Shown piece by piece: positions 9,268-17,031 of a stretch of 64,000 bases of DNA. A program made the position numbers and the translations under genes. Location of the stretch: positions 1-64,000 of the forward strand of contig JBDLRB010000268.1 of NCBI GenBank assembly GCA_039800205.1, written 5' to 3'. The DNA comes from SYIM01 sp039800205 (GTDB lineage: Bacteria > Pseudomonadota > Gammaproteobacteria > Burkholderiales > Burkholderiaceae_E). Numbering within the stretch: position 1 is the first letter of the stretch; each line of letters starts with the position of its first letter. Under the pieces are notes generated by a model. That model did not search any database. It was not told where the DNA came from and saw only the letters and a list, made by a program, of their open reading frames with translations.

Positions 9268-10421
9268 ATGCGGTTCCTCTCGATGAGCTGCCGGGCGATG
9301 ATGATGCGTTGCAGCTCGTTGGTACCTTCACCGATGGTCAGAAGCGGTGCATCGCGGTAGAAGCGTTCGACGAGATACTCTTTGGAGTACCCGTAGCCGC
9401 CGTGAATGCGCATCGCCTCCATGCTGTTCTCGAGCGCCGCTTCGGTTGCGAATAGTTTGGCCATGCCGGCTTCCATATCGCAGCGCTCGCCGCGATCGTA
9501 GGCGTGGGCCGCCTGCATGGTCAGCAGTCGCGCGGCCTCCGTGCGTGTGGCCATGTCGCCGAGCTTCAGCTGGATGGCTTGATGTTCGCAGATCGGCTTG
9601 CCGAAGGTCTTGCGCTGCTGGGAATACTTGACCGATTCGTCCAGGGCAGCCTGGGCCAGGCCCACCCCACGCGCGGCGACGTTGATGCGGCCGAGCTCGA
9701 GTCCGCCCAGAATCATCTGCAGACCTTTGCCCTCCACGCCCCCGATCAGGTGATCGGCTGAGACACGGTAATCCGAAAAGACCAGCTCGGCTGAATCGAT
9801 GCCTTTGTAGCCGAGTTTTTCGAGTTTGCGGCTCGCTTCGAAGCCCGGGCCCTTTTCGCAGATGAACAGGCTCATGCCCTTGTGGCGCGGCTGGGCATCG
9901 GGGTCGGTCTTGACCAGCACGGCGAAGCAGTTGCCGTAGATGCCATTGCTGATCCACATCTTGGTGCCACGAATCACATAATGGTCGCCGTCGCGGCGGG
10001 CCTGGGTACGGATGGCCTGCAGGTCAGTGCCACAGTCCGGCTCGGTCAGGGCAATGCCGCCGCGCAACTCGCCGGTGGCAAAGCGGGGGAGCAATGCTTG
10101 CTTCTGCGCCTCCGTACCGCCGCGCTGCACACACATGGCCATGATCAGGTGCGAATTGATGATGCCCGAGACCGACATCCAGACGCGGGAGATCCGCTCG
10201 ATCACTTTGGCGTAGGTGACCGTCGACAATCCGAGGCCGCCGTACTCCGGCGCGATCAGGCAACCGAACAGACCCATGTCCTTCATTTTTTCGACGATCT
10301 CATCAGGATAGGTGTCGTCGTGCTCGAGTTGCCAGGCATGCGGCGCGACTTCGCGCTCCAGGAAGCGCTCGACCATATCGAGAATGACGCGGTCCTGATC
10401 GTCGTCGTGTTGCATCGTCAT
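9264..10421 (-). CDS. Acyl-CoA dehydrogenase family protein
   Basis: This flavoenzyme of 385 residues has the usual layout: an N-terminal helical domain, a middle domain with GIALTEPDCGTDLQAI and WISNGIYGNCFAV, and a C-terminal domain with RKTFGKPICEHQAIQLKLGDMA. The catalytic glutamate is present in IGEGTNELQR (about residue 365). The start at 10421 (MTMQHDDDQ) is supported by GGAGA seven bases upstream; the frame runs further up without support. It lies 19 bases after the mmgE/prpD stop. An acyl-CoA dehydrogenase is not needed for itaconate breakdown as understood, so its substrate in this pathway is open. Confidence 0.88.
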   Translation of the reverse strand: MTMQHDDDQDRVILDMVERFLEREVAPHAWQLEHDDTYPDEIVEKMKDMGLFGCLIAPEYGGLGLSTVTYAKVIERISRVWMSVSGIINSHLIMAMCVQRGGTEAQKQALLPRFATGELRGGIALTEPDCGTDLQAIRTQARRDGDHYVIRGTKMWISNGIYGNCFAVLVKTDPDAQPRHKGMSLFICEKGPGFEASRKLEKLGYKGIDSAELVFSDYRVSADHLIGGVEGKGLQMILGGLELGRINVAARGVGLAQAALDESVKYSQQRKTFGKPICEHQAIQLKLGDMATRTEAARLLTMQAAHAYDRGERCDMEAGMAKLFATEAALENSMEAMRIHGGYGYSKEYLVERFYRDAPLLTIGEGTNELQRIIIARQLIERNRI

Positions 10422-10440
10422 GAGAAAGTCTCCGTTCGGT

Positions 10441-11862
10441 TCAGTGGTGTGCGGGCTGGCCCAGAATCGCAGCGAGTGCCGAGGCGGGCGCATGCTCGAT
10501 CCCAAGGATCGCGCGTTCGATGGCCTCAAGCGCGGAGCGGCTACCGTGCCGGGCTGCGTTGCTGCGGAATTTGTCCATGATGTCCTGCGCCGTCAGCGGG
10601 CGATCGGACGAGCCGCGATTGATCGCCTCGCGAGCCGTGAGTGTCCGTCCGTCTCGCAGATGCAGAATGACCTCGCCGTCGTAGTAGCGGGGAAAAGCAC
10701 TCTCCGGATCGGTCCGATAATGCGTCATCGCCGCCAGGGCAAGCGTCTCCGGATCTTGCAGTGCGGCAGCCTCAATATCTTCGAGCGCGAGACGACCCTT
10801 GCGAAGCGCGTTGGCGACCAGGTAGGGGATGCTGAACTGGGCCTCGTAGGCATTGGCCGGACGCCGCTTTCGGGCTTCGGGTTCACAGACCGTCTTGACC
10901 ACTTCGGCAGGAACCAGAACCTCGATTCGAGCGATCTCGTCGATCCGGTTTCCCTGCTCGGCGTGCAGGCGGATGGCTGCATCCACGGCGGCATGGGTGA
11001 AATGGCAGGCCGGAAGCGGTTTGACCGAGATCTGCGGCAGTTCCCAGATCTCGCCCAGGCCTGCAGTGGCCAGGCTCAGGTCATAGCCCCCTACGGCACC
11101 CAGATGGCTGGGGAACAGACCGAAGCGGCCTTCGTAGGCCAGTCGCGTCCCGCGGTAACGATGCTTGCCCAGCGTTGCAGCGGTGACCCCAGCGACCCCC
11201 GCCCAGCCGGGGTGCATACGCTTGTTCCAGGCGCCATCGTTCAGGAATTCCAGAGTGCCCGAGGCCATCGACAGGGCGAGCCCCTGCGCGTCAACGTACT
11301 GCGCGGCGTTGAGTCCCATCAGCCAGCCCGCCGTCATCGTGCAGCCGAACGCCCCAATCAGACCCGTCGGATGAAAGCCGACCTGATGGAAGCCGCCCTG
11401 GGCGACGGCACCCAGACGCGTTGCGCACTCGACGCCCAGAATGTACGCAGTGAGCAGATCGGCGCCCGAGCGTCCCTGCCGCACAGCCGTTGCCAGAGCG
11501 GTGGGCAGCACCGAGGTCGTGGCGTGGATGACGCCCCGCGGATGGGTGTCGTCGAAATCCAGTCCGTGAATCAGGATGCCGTTGGCCAGGATGGCGTTTC
11601 GCGGCTGCATCCGCACAGAAGTGCCGATCACCACCGATTCGCCACCGTCGTCGAGTTCGCCGATCGCGGACAGTGCGGGCGCTGCGAAATCGTGGCCGTG
11701 TGATGCGAAGGCGATGCCGACTGCATCAAGCATCAATAGTTTTGCCCGCTCTCGGACGGCCTCGGGGATGTGCTCGAGGCGAAACCCCGTCGCGAACGAG
11801 GCAAGGCGTTCCGAGATGGCCGGTCCGGCCCGCTCTTCCGTCGGTGGCGTGTTTGCGGCCAT
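10441..11862 (-). CDS. MmgE/PrpD family protein
   Basis: The 473-residue product matches the MmgE/PrpD fold, with LMLDAVGIAFASHGHDF near the start, ILANGILIHGLDFDDTHPRGVIHATTSVLPTALA in the first quarter, and the RIEVLVPAEV and EAQFSIPYLVANALRKGRLAL segments in the second half. The family includes 2-methylcitrate dehydratase and cis-aconitate decarboxylase, the enzyme that makes itaconate. It may act on a methylcitrate- or aconitate-like compound, or remove an unwanted isomer. The function is not fixed by sequence alone. It is the second gene of the operon, 34 bases after the MaoC gene. Confidence 0.85.
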   Translation of the reverse strand: MAANTPPTEERAGPAISERLASFATGFRLEHIPEAVRERAKLLMLDAVGIAFASHGHDFAAPALSAIGELDDGGESVVIGTSVRMQPRNAILANGILIHGLDFDDTHPRGVIHATTSVLPTALATAVRQGRSGADLLTAYILGVECATRLGAVAQGGFHQVGFHPTGLIGAFGCTMTAGWLMGLNAAQYVDAQGLALSMASGTLEFLNDGAWNKRMHPGWAGVAGVTAATLGKHRYRGTRLAYEGRFGLFPSHLGAVGGYDLSLATAGLGEIWELPQISVKPLPACHFTHAAVDAAIRLHAEQGNRIDEIARIEVLVPAEVVKTVCEPEARKRRPANAYEAQFSIPYLVANALRKGRLALEDIEAAALQDPETLALAAMTHYRTDPESAFPRYYDGEVILHLRDGRTLTAREAINRGSSDRPLTAQDIMDKFRSNAARHGSRSALEAIERAILGIEHAPASALAAILGQPAHH

Positions 11863-11896
11863 GGCTACCTGCCGATGTCAGAGTTAACGGGCGGGC

Positions 11897-12397
11897 TTAT
11901 TCGCCCACGCCGTGTCCGCGCTTGGGGATCAGCGCAGAGCGGATGAAGTTCATGACTTCGACGCCGTCCTGGTTGATGCCGCGCGTACGCACGGTCACGA
12001 TGCCCTGATTCGGACGGCTTTTCGATTCGCGCACTTCCAGCACTTCGGACTCCGCGTACAAGGTATCGCCGGCGAACACCGGAGCCGTCAGATTGATTTC
12101 CTTCCAGCCCAGGTTGGCGATGGCCTTGAAGCTCACATCATTCACGGTCATGCCAAGCACCAGTGCCAGCGTGAAGCCACTCGAAACCAGGGGTTTGCCG
12201 AACTCGCTCTTGGCCGCGAACGCATGGTCGCTGTGCATCGGGTGCTGATTCATGGTCAGCAGCGAGAAGTGGATATTGTCGGTGTCGGTAATGGTCCGGC
12301 CGGGCCAGTGTTCGTAAATGGCACCGACCTCGAAGTCCTCCAGATAGCGGCCGTAGCTTGCACGATAGCGACCGGGGGCGACCTTGACGACTTCCAT
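11897..12397 (-). CDS. MaoC family hydratase, probable itaconyl-CoA or mesaconyl-CoA hydratase
   Basis: The product (166 residues from the ATG at 12397) is a hot-dog-fold hydratase with FEVGAIYEHWPGRTITD at the N-terminus, the active-site segment MNQHPMHSDHAFAAKS, and AIANLGWKEINLTAPVFAGDTL. MaoC enzymes add water to enoyl-CoA double bonds. Here the partners point to itaconyl-CoA to citramalyl-CoA. I chose 12397 because GAGG lies five bases upstream and the predicted transcription start falls near 12432. The upstream TTG at 12439 would lie inside the promoter. It is the first gene of the six-gene operon. Confidence 0.85.
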   Translation of the reverse strand: MEVVKVAPGRYRASYGRYLEDFEVGAIYEHWPGRTITDTDNIHFSLLTMNQHPMHSDHAFAAKSEFGKPLVSSGFTLALVLGMTVNDVSFKAIANLGWKEINLTAPVFAGDTLYAESEVLEVRESKSRPNQGIVTVRTRGINQDGVEVMNFIRSALIPKRGHGVGE

Positions 12398-12426
12398 GTG
12401 GACCTCGATTTTGTATGGTTTGTGAG

Positions 12427-12440
12427 TTTGTCCGGACAAA
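12427..12440. promoter_or_regulatory. Perfect 14-bp palindrome, candidate GntR operator
   Basis: TTTGTCCGGACAAA is a perfect inverted repeat lying directly at the predicted start point of the MaoC-MmgE-ACAD-CaiB-GntR-CitE operon, touching the -10 element. A repressor bound here would block transcription. TTGTC-type half-sites with GACAA are common among GntR family operators in general. Assignment to the GntR protein encoded at 7308 to 8075 is inference from the shared operon. Confidence 0.6.
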
Positions 12441-12467
12441 TATGCGGGAACCGCATGGGCCTGTCAA
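12439..12467 (-). promoter_or_regulatory. Sigma-70 type promoter of the CoA operon
   Basis: On the minus strand there is a perfect -35 box TTGACA (12467 to 12462), a 17-base spacer, and a -10 box CATATT (12444 to 12439). The start point would be near 12432, giving a leader of about 35 bases before the MaoC ATG. Confidence 0.65.
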
Positions 12468-12501
12468 GCCAGGTGAGGCTCATCGCTGATCGCCCGCGCA
12501 T

Positions 12502-12530
12502 TTGCCCTGGCGCCCGTCTTTGCCGATAAT
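12502..12530 (+). promoter_or_regulatory. Probable promoter of tRNA-Leu
   Basis: A TTGCCC -35 (12502 to 12507) and GATAAT -10 (12525 to 12530) are separated by 17 bases and end about 37 bases before the mature tRNA. The match is reasonable but not perfect. Confidence 0.5.
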
Positions 12531-12566
12531 CGCGGGCTGCGCGGTCAAGCGGCAACGCAGACTCCT

Positions 12567-12653
12567 GCCGGAGTGGTGGAACAGGTAGACGCGCCGGACT
12601 CAAAATCCGGTGCCCGAAAGGGCGTGCGGGTTCGAGTCCCGCCTCCGGCACCA
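12567..12653 (+). tRNA. tRNA-Leu (CAA)
   Basis: A class II tRNA with a GCCGGAG / CTCCGGC acceptor stem, a D arm, an anticodon loop CTCAAAA giving anticodon CAA, a long variable arm (GTGCCCGAAAGGGCGT), a T arm GCGGG / CCCGC with TTCGAGT, and an encoded CCA end. All stems pair, so it looks functional. Its last 21 bases are duplicated 112 bases downstream together with the following hairpin (see the 56-bp repeat). Confidence 0.95.
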
Positions 12654-12688
12654 GAGGGACGGAGAGCACAGTCCCTGCGGACTGTGCG
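12633..12688 (+). repeat. 56-bp exact direct repeat, copy 1 (tRNA-Leu 3' end plus hairpin)
   Basis: This copy starts in the T loop of tRNA-Leu, covers the 3' acceptor strand and CCA, and ends after a 9-bp perfect stem (GCACAGTCC, loop CTGC, GGACTGTGC at 12666 to 12687). It is identical over all 56 bases to 12745 to 12800. The flanks differ at once on both sides. Confidence 0.9.
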
Positions 12689-12702
12689 AGCGGGACGAGA
12701 AG

Positions 12703-12724
12703 GGTCGGCCTTGCAAGGCCGACC
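12703..12724. repeat. 22-base perfect palindrome between the direct repeats
   Basis: GGTCGGCC and GGCCGACC flank TTGCAA, so the whole 22 bases are self-complementary. It lies midway in the 56-base spacer between the two 56-bp direct repeats. It could fold as a cruciform or RNA hairpin; there is no T run for a terminator. Confidence 0.6.
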
Positions 12725-12744
12725 GCGGCCCGCGTTTGTGTGGG

Positions 12745-12800
12745 CGAGTCCCGCCTCCGGCACCAGAGGGACGGAGAGCACAGTCCCTGCGGACTGTGCG
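12745..12800 (+). repeat. 56-bp exact direct repeat, copy 2
   Basis: Identical to 12633 to 12688. It carries the 3' end of tRNA-Leu including CCA without the rest of the tRNA, followed by the same 9-bp hairpin (12778 to 12799). Confidence 0.9.
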
Positions 12801-12811
12801 TATATCTTCTT
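12778..12811 (+). terminator. Possible terminator after tRNA-Leu
   Basis: The 9-bp perfect GCACAGTCC / GGACTGTGC stem of repeat copy 2 is followed by the T-rich TATATCTTCTTAG. It lies at the end of both tRNA-Leu and the convergent EamA gene, so it may serve as a terminator. The T tract is interrupted, so strength is uncertain. Confidence 0.4.
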
Positions 12812-13724
12812 AGCTCCCGCGCGGGTGCCAGGCACCCGACAGCACGATCAGCACGCCCATCACCAGCAGCACCAGACCAATGCGCTCGAGCGTGTTCAGG
12901 CCCTGCTGGAAGATTCGCCGCGAAACCAGATGCGCGAAGAGCAGTTCTACGAGCGCGAGCGTTCGCACGCGCGCAGCGCTCTCGAGCGAGAACGCGATGA
13001 ACCAGCACAGCGATGCGCTTGCAGCCAGCGCGCCCGCGAAGAGCGACGGCCGCCAGGCCTTCAGCACCGCGGTCAGTGTGCCGGGGTGGGCCACGCGAAG
13101 CCAGACCGAGAGCATCAGCGTCTGGACACTCATCGCGAGCACCAGCATCAGGCTGGCTGCGCTTGCGTAGTGCGCATCGGGCACCGACAGCAGCGCACCG
13201 CGAAACCCGATTGACGACAGACCGAACATCGCACCGGATCCCACGCCCATCAGGATTGGGCGAACCGACCATCGCGTCCCCGGGGCTGGCCAGGACAGGG
13301 TCAGGACCCCGGTGGTGGCGAGCAGAATGGCGACCCCCAGGGTCAGGTCAAGCGATTCGGACAACAGGACCAGCCCGAACAGGGCCACCCAGACGGGTTC
13401 AATCTTGGTCAGGGAGATCGCAACCACAAAGGACTTGCCTTGCATGGCGGCCAACAGCAGGACGGTCGCAATGATCTGTGCGACCGCACCGCCCAGCCCC
13501 CAGAGAAGGCTCACCGGGCTGGGTGTCGGCAGGCCTTGACCGAGGCCCTGGACAATGATCGCGCACGCCAGCACGGCGAAGGGCAGTCCGTACAGGAACC
13601 GAACCTGCGTGGCGCCGACGGTGCCCAGACGGACCGTCAGGTCGCGCTGGAGCGCGTTACGACCGGTCTGCGCTGCGGCGGCGAGTATCGTGAAGACGAT
13701 CCAGTACCACGGTTCGGGACTCAT
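12810..13724 (-). CDS. EamA/DMT family transporter
   Basis: The 304-residue protein has about ten hydrophobic helices in two similar halves, the EamA arrangement of drug/metabolite exporters. Landmarks are NALQRDLTVRLGTVGATQVRFLYGLPFAV in the first half, and SLTKIEPVWVALFGLVLLSES at the end of it. The start at 13724 (MSPEPWYWIVF) was chosen because the first helix begins there; the frame upstream is antisense to the enoyl-CoA hydratase. Substrate unknown. It is a single gene convergent with tRNA-Leu and divergent from the hydratase gene. Confidence 0.82.
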   Translation of the reverse strand: MSPEPWYWIVFTILAAAAQTGRNALQRDLTVRLGTVGATQVRFLYGLPFAVLACAIIVQGLGQGLPTPSPVSLLWGLGGAVAQIIATVLLLAAMQGKSFVVAISLTKIEPVWVALFGLVLLSESLDLTLGVAILLATTGVLTLSWPAPGTRWSVRPILMGVGSGAMFGLSSIGFRGALLSVPDAHYASAASLMLVLAMSVQTLMLSVWLRVAHPGTLTAVLKAWRPSLFAGALAASASLCWFIAFSLESAARVRTLALVELLFAHLVSRRIFQQGLNTLERIGLVLLVMGVLIVLSGAWHPRGS

Positions 13725-13785
13725 CTTGATCCATGACAAAATAACTGGCAAAGCGCGACCATGCCTGATCTTGAGGAGTCTGTCG

Positions 13786-14583
13786 ATGCAGTCCGATACC
13801 CCACTCGTTTCGAGTCTTTCCGACGGTGTGCTCACCTTGACGATGAACCGCCCGGAGGCGCGGAACGCGCTCACGCGGGAGCTGTCGCTCGCGCTGAACG
13901 AGGCGCTCCAGGCCGCGCAAACCGACCGTGCCGTCAAGGTGGTGGTGCTGACGGGCGCGGGGGCGGCCTTCTGTGCCGGCGGCGACGTCAAGGCCATGGC
14001 CGCCGGGCGCGATCGTGATCTCTCTCTGGTCGAGCGGGGGACCAGCCTCAGGGCCCGGGCCGAGGCATCGCGCTTGCTCTATGACATGCACAAACCGACG
14101 GTTGCCCTGCTGCCCGGACCGGCCGCCGGTGCCGGCCTCGCGCTGGCCCTCGCCTGTGATTTTCGACTGGCCGTGGAGACCGCAAAGATCACCTGCGCGT
14201 TCGCCCGAGTGGGTCTGTCGGGCGACTATGGCATCAGCTGGTTCCTGTCCTCGATCGTGGGGTCAGCGCGTGCCCGGGAACTGATGATGCTTTCGCCGCT
14301 GCTGACCGCGCAGCAAGCGCTCGATCTGGGGCTCCTCACCCGGGTCTTCACGACCGAGCAGTTTGCCGCTTCGGCCCAGGCCTTTGTTGCGCAATTGGCT
14401 CGTGGGCCGTCGATCGCCCTGGGGCATATCAAACGTAATTTGAACCTCGCGCGCGAGACCACGCTCGGCGCCTCGCTCGATACCGAGGCGATGAATCAGG
14501 CGATCTGCATGATGTCCGACGACCATCGCGAAGCCGCGAGCGCATTCGCCGAAAAGCGTGATCCCGTCTTCGCGGGTCGCTAG
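13786..14583 (+). CDS. Enoyl-CoA hydratase/isomerase family protein
   Basis: The start at 13786 (MQSDTPLVSSLSDGVLTLTMNRPEARNALTR) has GAGGAG seven bases upstream and gives 265 residues, the normal crotonase length. VLTGAGAAFCAGGDVKAMA forms the oxyanion-hole segment, and GPAAGAGLALALACDFRLA the second conserved block. The second catalytic glutamate position, usually in a GGxxG/E-rich turn, reads ARVGLSGDYGISWFL here, with aspartate, which is common in the broader family (isomerases and dehalogenase-like members). The exact reaction is unclear. It stands alone between a divergent transporter and convergent rmlD. Confidence 0.85.
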   Translation: MQSDTPLVSSLSDGVLTLTMNRPEARNALTRELSLALNEALQAAQTDRAVKVVVLTGAGAAFCAGGDVKAMAAGRDRDLSLVERGTSLRARAEASRLLYDMHKPTVALLPGPAAGAGLALALACDFRLAVETAKITCAFARVGLSGDYGISWFLSSIVGSARARELMMLSPLLTAQQALDLGLLTRVFTTEQFAASAQAFVAQLARGPSIALGHIKRNLNLARETTLGASLDTEAMNQAICMMSDDHREAASAFAEKRDPVFAGR

Positions 14584-14631
14584 GCAGGCACTCCAGCCCA
14601 GCCGCGTGGCGTGTTCCGCGCGGTGCGTGTC

Positions 14632-15543
14632 TTACCGGCCGAGCTCGTTGAGTTCTGACAGGACCAACGCCAGCCCGGTCTGCCAGGCCGGCAGCGACAC
14701 ACCGAAGCGTGCTTCGAGTGCGTCGCAGCAGAGCCGAGAGTTGAGCGGGCGGGCCGCCGGGGTCGGGTAGTCGACGCTGGGAATCGATTCGACCGAGGCC
14801 ACCCGTATCGGCTGATCCGGGGCGAGGCCGCGCCACTGGTCGAAGAGGGCCTGAGCAAAGCCGTGCCAGCTGGTCTGCCCGGCTGCGCTCAGATGGAACA
14901 CACCGGAATCGAACGGGCCGCGCCGGCGTTCTTGCAGAGACTGGGCGACCGCATGCGCGGTGACTTCGGCGATCAGCCGCGCGGGCGTCGGCGCGCCCAC
15001 CTGGTCGCCGACCACCCGCAGGTGTTCCCGGTCCCGACCGAGCCGAAGCATGGTGCGGACAAAATTCGCCCCCCGGCTGCCATAGACCCAGCTGGTCCGC
15101 AGGATCAGCCAGTCTCCACCGGCTGCGCGGACGGCATGCTCGCCGGCGAGTTTGGTTCGCCCGTAGGCATTGATGGGCCCGGTGGCATCGGTTTCGCACC
15201 AGGCGCGCGTGCCGCTGCCGTCGAACACGTAATCCGTCGAGTAGTGCACCAGCAAGGCACCGCAGGCCCGCGCGATCTGGGCGAGGACCCCGGGCGCCTC
15301 GCCGTTCACCCGAAGCGCCTGGGCCTCCTGGGTCTCGGCGGCATCGACTGCTGTCCAGGCCGCCGCATTGAGGATCACATCCGGATTGAGCGGGGTGAGG
15401 TGCGCCGCGAGGGTATCGGGCTGATCGAGATCGGCGTGCGGGCGGTCAAGTCCGATGACCTGACCCAGGGGTTGAAGCGTGCGCATCAATTCCCAGCCCA
15501 CCTGGCCGCGTGGCCCGAGTACGACCAGCCGTACGGGCGTCAT
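14632..15543 (-). CDS. rfbD: dTDP-4-dehydrorhamnose reductase
   Basis: RmlD reduces dTDP-4-keto-L-rhamnose to dTDP-L-rhamnose, the last step of the pathway. The 303-residue SDR protein has the nucleotide-binding GPRGQVGWELMRTL, the STDYVFDG motif, and the catalytic YGRTKLAGE (YxxxK). It is the last gene of the rmlBACD set, 37 bases after rmlC. It converges on the enoyl-CoA hydratase gene across 48 bases with no strong terminator visible. Confidence 0.95.
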   Translation of the reverse strand: MTPVRLVVLGPRGQVGWELMRTLQPLGQVIGLDRPHADLDQPDTLAAHLTPLNPDVILNAAAWTAVDAAETQEAQALRVNGEAPGVLAQIARACGALLVHYSTDYVFDGSGTRAWCETDATGPINAYGRTKLAGEHAVRAAGGDWLILRTSWVYGSRGANFVRTMLRLGRDREHLRVVGDQVGAPTPARLIAEVTAHAVAQSLQERRRGPFDSGVFHLSAAGQTSWHGFAQALFDQWRGLAPDQPIRVASVESIPSVDYPTPAARPLNSRLCCDALEARFGVSLPAWQTGLALVLSELNELGR

Positions 15544-15580
15544 TGCGGGTCTCCGTGGCCTTGAACGGCGCGGTCCCGAT

Positions 15581-16135
15581 TCATTCGAAGCATTCCGCGT
15601 CGTTCAAGCCGGGTGCCTGACCGTCCTTGGCAGACAACAAGGGCGTCAAGTCCCCGAGGGGCCAGTCGATGCCGATCGACGGATCGTCCCAGCGCAGGCA
15701 GCGTTCGTGCTCCGGCGCATAGTAGTCCGTGGTCTTGTACAGAAAATCGGCGCTCTCGGACAACACCACGAAGCCATGCGCGAAACCGGGCGGGATCCAG
15801 AGTTGACGGTGATCGTCCTCACTGAGTTCGACACCGGTCCACTGGCCGAATCGGGGCGAACCGCGGCGGAGGTCGACCGCGACATCGAAGACCCGCCCGT
15901 TCACAACCCGCACGAGCTTGCCCTGCGGCTGACGGATCTGGTAGTGCAGACCCCGCAGCACACCGCGCGCTGACCGGGAGTGGTTGTCCTGTACGAACGT
16001 TGCGTCAATACCCGTCGCCTGGGTGAAGGCTCGCGCGTTGAAGCTTTCGAAGAAAAAGCCCCGAGCGTCTCCAAACACTCGAGGCTGGACCATCAGGACC
16101 TCGGGCAGATGAGTGGGTGTAACGATCAGCGACAC
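15581..16135 (-). CDS. rfbC: dTDP-4-dehydrorhamnose 3,5-epimerase
   Basis: RmlC epimerises the sugar at C3 and C5. The 184-residue cupin protein has ARGFFFESFNARAF, DNHSRSARGVLRGLHYQ with the catalytic histidine, PQGKLVRVVNGRVFDVAVDLR, and IPPGFAHGFVVLSE. It begins two bases after rmlA stops. Confidence 0.96.
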   Translation of the reverse strand: MSLIVTPTHLPEVLMVQPRVFGDARGFFFESFNARAFTQATGIDATFVQDNHSRSARGVLRGLHYQIRQPQGKLVRVVNGRVFDVAVDLRRGSPRFGQWTGVELSEDDHRQLWIPPGFAHGFVVLSESADFLYKTTDYYAPEHERCLRWDDPSIGIDWPLGDLTPLLSAKDGQAPGLNDAECFE

Positions 16136-16137
16136 GG

Positions 16138-17031
16138 TCAGAACACCCGCTGATCGAGCAGGCGTTCGAGATAGTCGCCATAGCCGCTTTTGGCCAACGG
16201 CCGAGCCAGCGCGCGCAAGGCCTGATCGTCGATCCAGCCGTTACGCCAGGCGATCTCCTCGGGACAGGCCACCTTGAGGCCTTGCCTCTTCTCGAGCGTC
16301 TGGATGTACTGCGCCGCCTCGAGCAGGGATTCGTGGGTGCCCGTATCCAGCCAGGCATCGCCCCGGCCAAGCACCTGTACGTCGAGTTGCCCACGTTCGA
16401 GGTAGATGCGGTTCACGTCCGTGATCTCGAATTCGCCCCGTGCCGACGGCTGGATCGTCCGGGCGATGTCAACCACCTGGTGGTCGTAGAAGTACAGTCC
16501 CGTGACGGCATACCGACTGCGCGGCTGCCGGGGCTTTTCCTCGATCGAGATGGCCCGTCCGTCCTGATCGAACTCGACCACGCCGTAGCGCTCCGGGTCA
16601 CGCACGGGGTAGGCAAAGACCGATGCGCCCTGCGGGCGCGCATGCGCCTGATCGAGCCGCTGCACCAGATCATGACCATGAAAGAGGTTGTCACCCAGTA
16701 CGAGCGCCGACGGCCCGTCGGCGACAAAATCGGCGCCGATATGAAACGCCTGGGCGAGGCCTTCGGGCCGCGCCTGCTCGGCGTAGTGGATGTTGAGCCC
16801 CCACTGCTGACCGCTGCCCAGCAGCCGCCGGAATCCAGGCAGGTCTTCCGGTGTCGAGATCAGGAGAATGTCCTGTATCCGCGCAAGCATCAGCACCGAC
16901 AAGGGATAGTAGACCATGGGCTTGTCGTAGACCGGCATCAGCTGCTTTGAAACGGCGAGCGTGAGCGGATGCAGACGTGTCCCCGCCCCGCCCGCAAGGA
17001 TGATGCCTTTTCTGGATGAACGATCACTCAT
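16138..17031 (-). CDS. rfbA: Glucose-1-phosphate thymidylyltransferase
   Basis: RmlA makes dTDP-glucose from glucose 1-phosphate and dTTP. The 297-residue protein has the pyrophosphorylase signature GIILAGGAGTRLHPLT at the N-terminus, VYDKPMVYYPLSVLMLA, LGDNLFHGH, and VEFDQDGRAISIEEKP. Its start overlaps the rmlB stop by four bases. Confidence 0.97.
   Translation of the reverse strand: MSDRSSRKGIILAGGAGTRLHPLTLAVSKQLMPVYDKPMVYYPLSVLMLARIQDILLISTPEDLPGFRRLLGSGQQWGLNIHYAEQARPEGLAQAFHIGADFVADGPSALVLGDNLFHGHDLVQRLDQAHARPQGASVFAYPVRDPERYGVVEFDQDGRAISIEEKPRQPRSRYAVTGLYFYDHQVVDIARTIQPSARGEFEITDVNRIYLERGQLDVQVLGRGDAWLDTGTHESLLEAAQYIQTLEKRQGLKVACPEEIAWRNGWIDDQALRALARPLAKSGYGDYLERLLDQRVF

Noticed and set aside
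12397..12439. Upstream TTG start for the MaoC hydratase
   Set aside because: It would lie within the -10 box and palindrome, upstream of the predicted transcript start; the ATG at 12397 has a ribosome site.
12256..13272. 338-codon minus-strand frame
   Set aside because: It runs across MaoC, tRNA-Leu and the EamA gene out of frame with both; a shadow.
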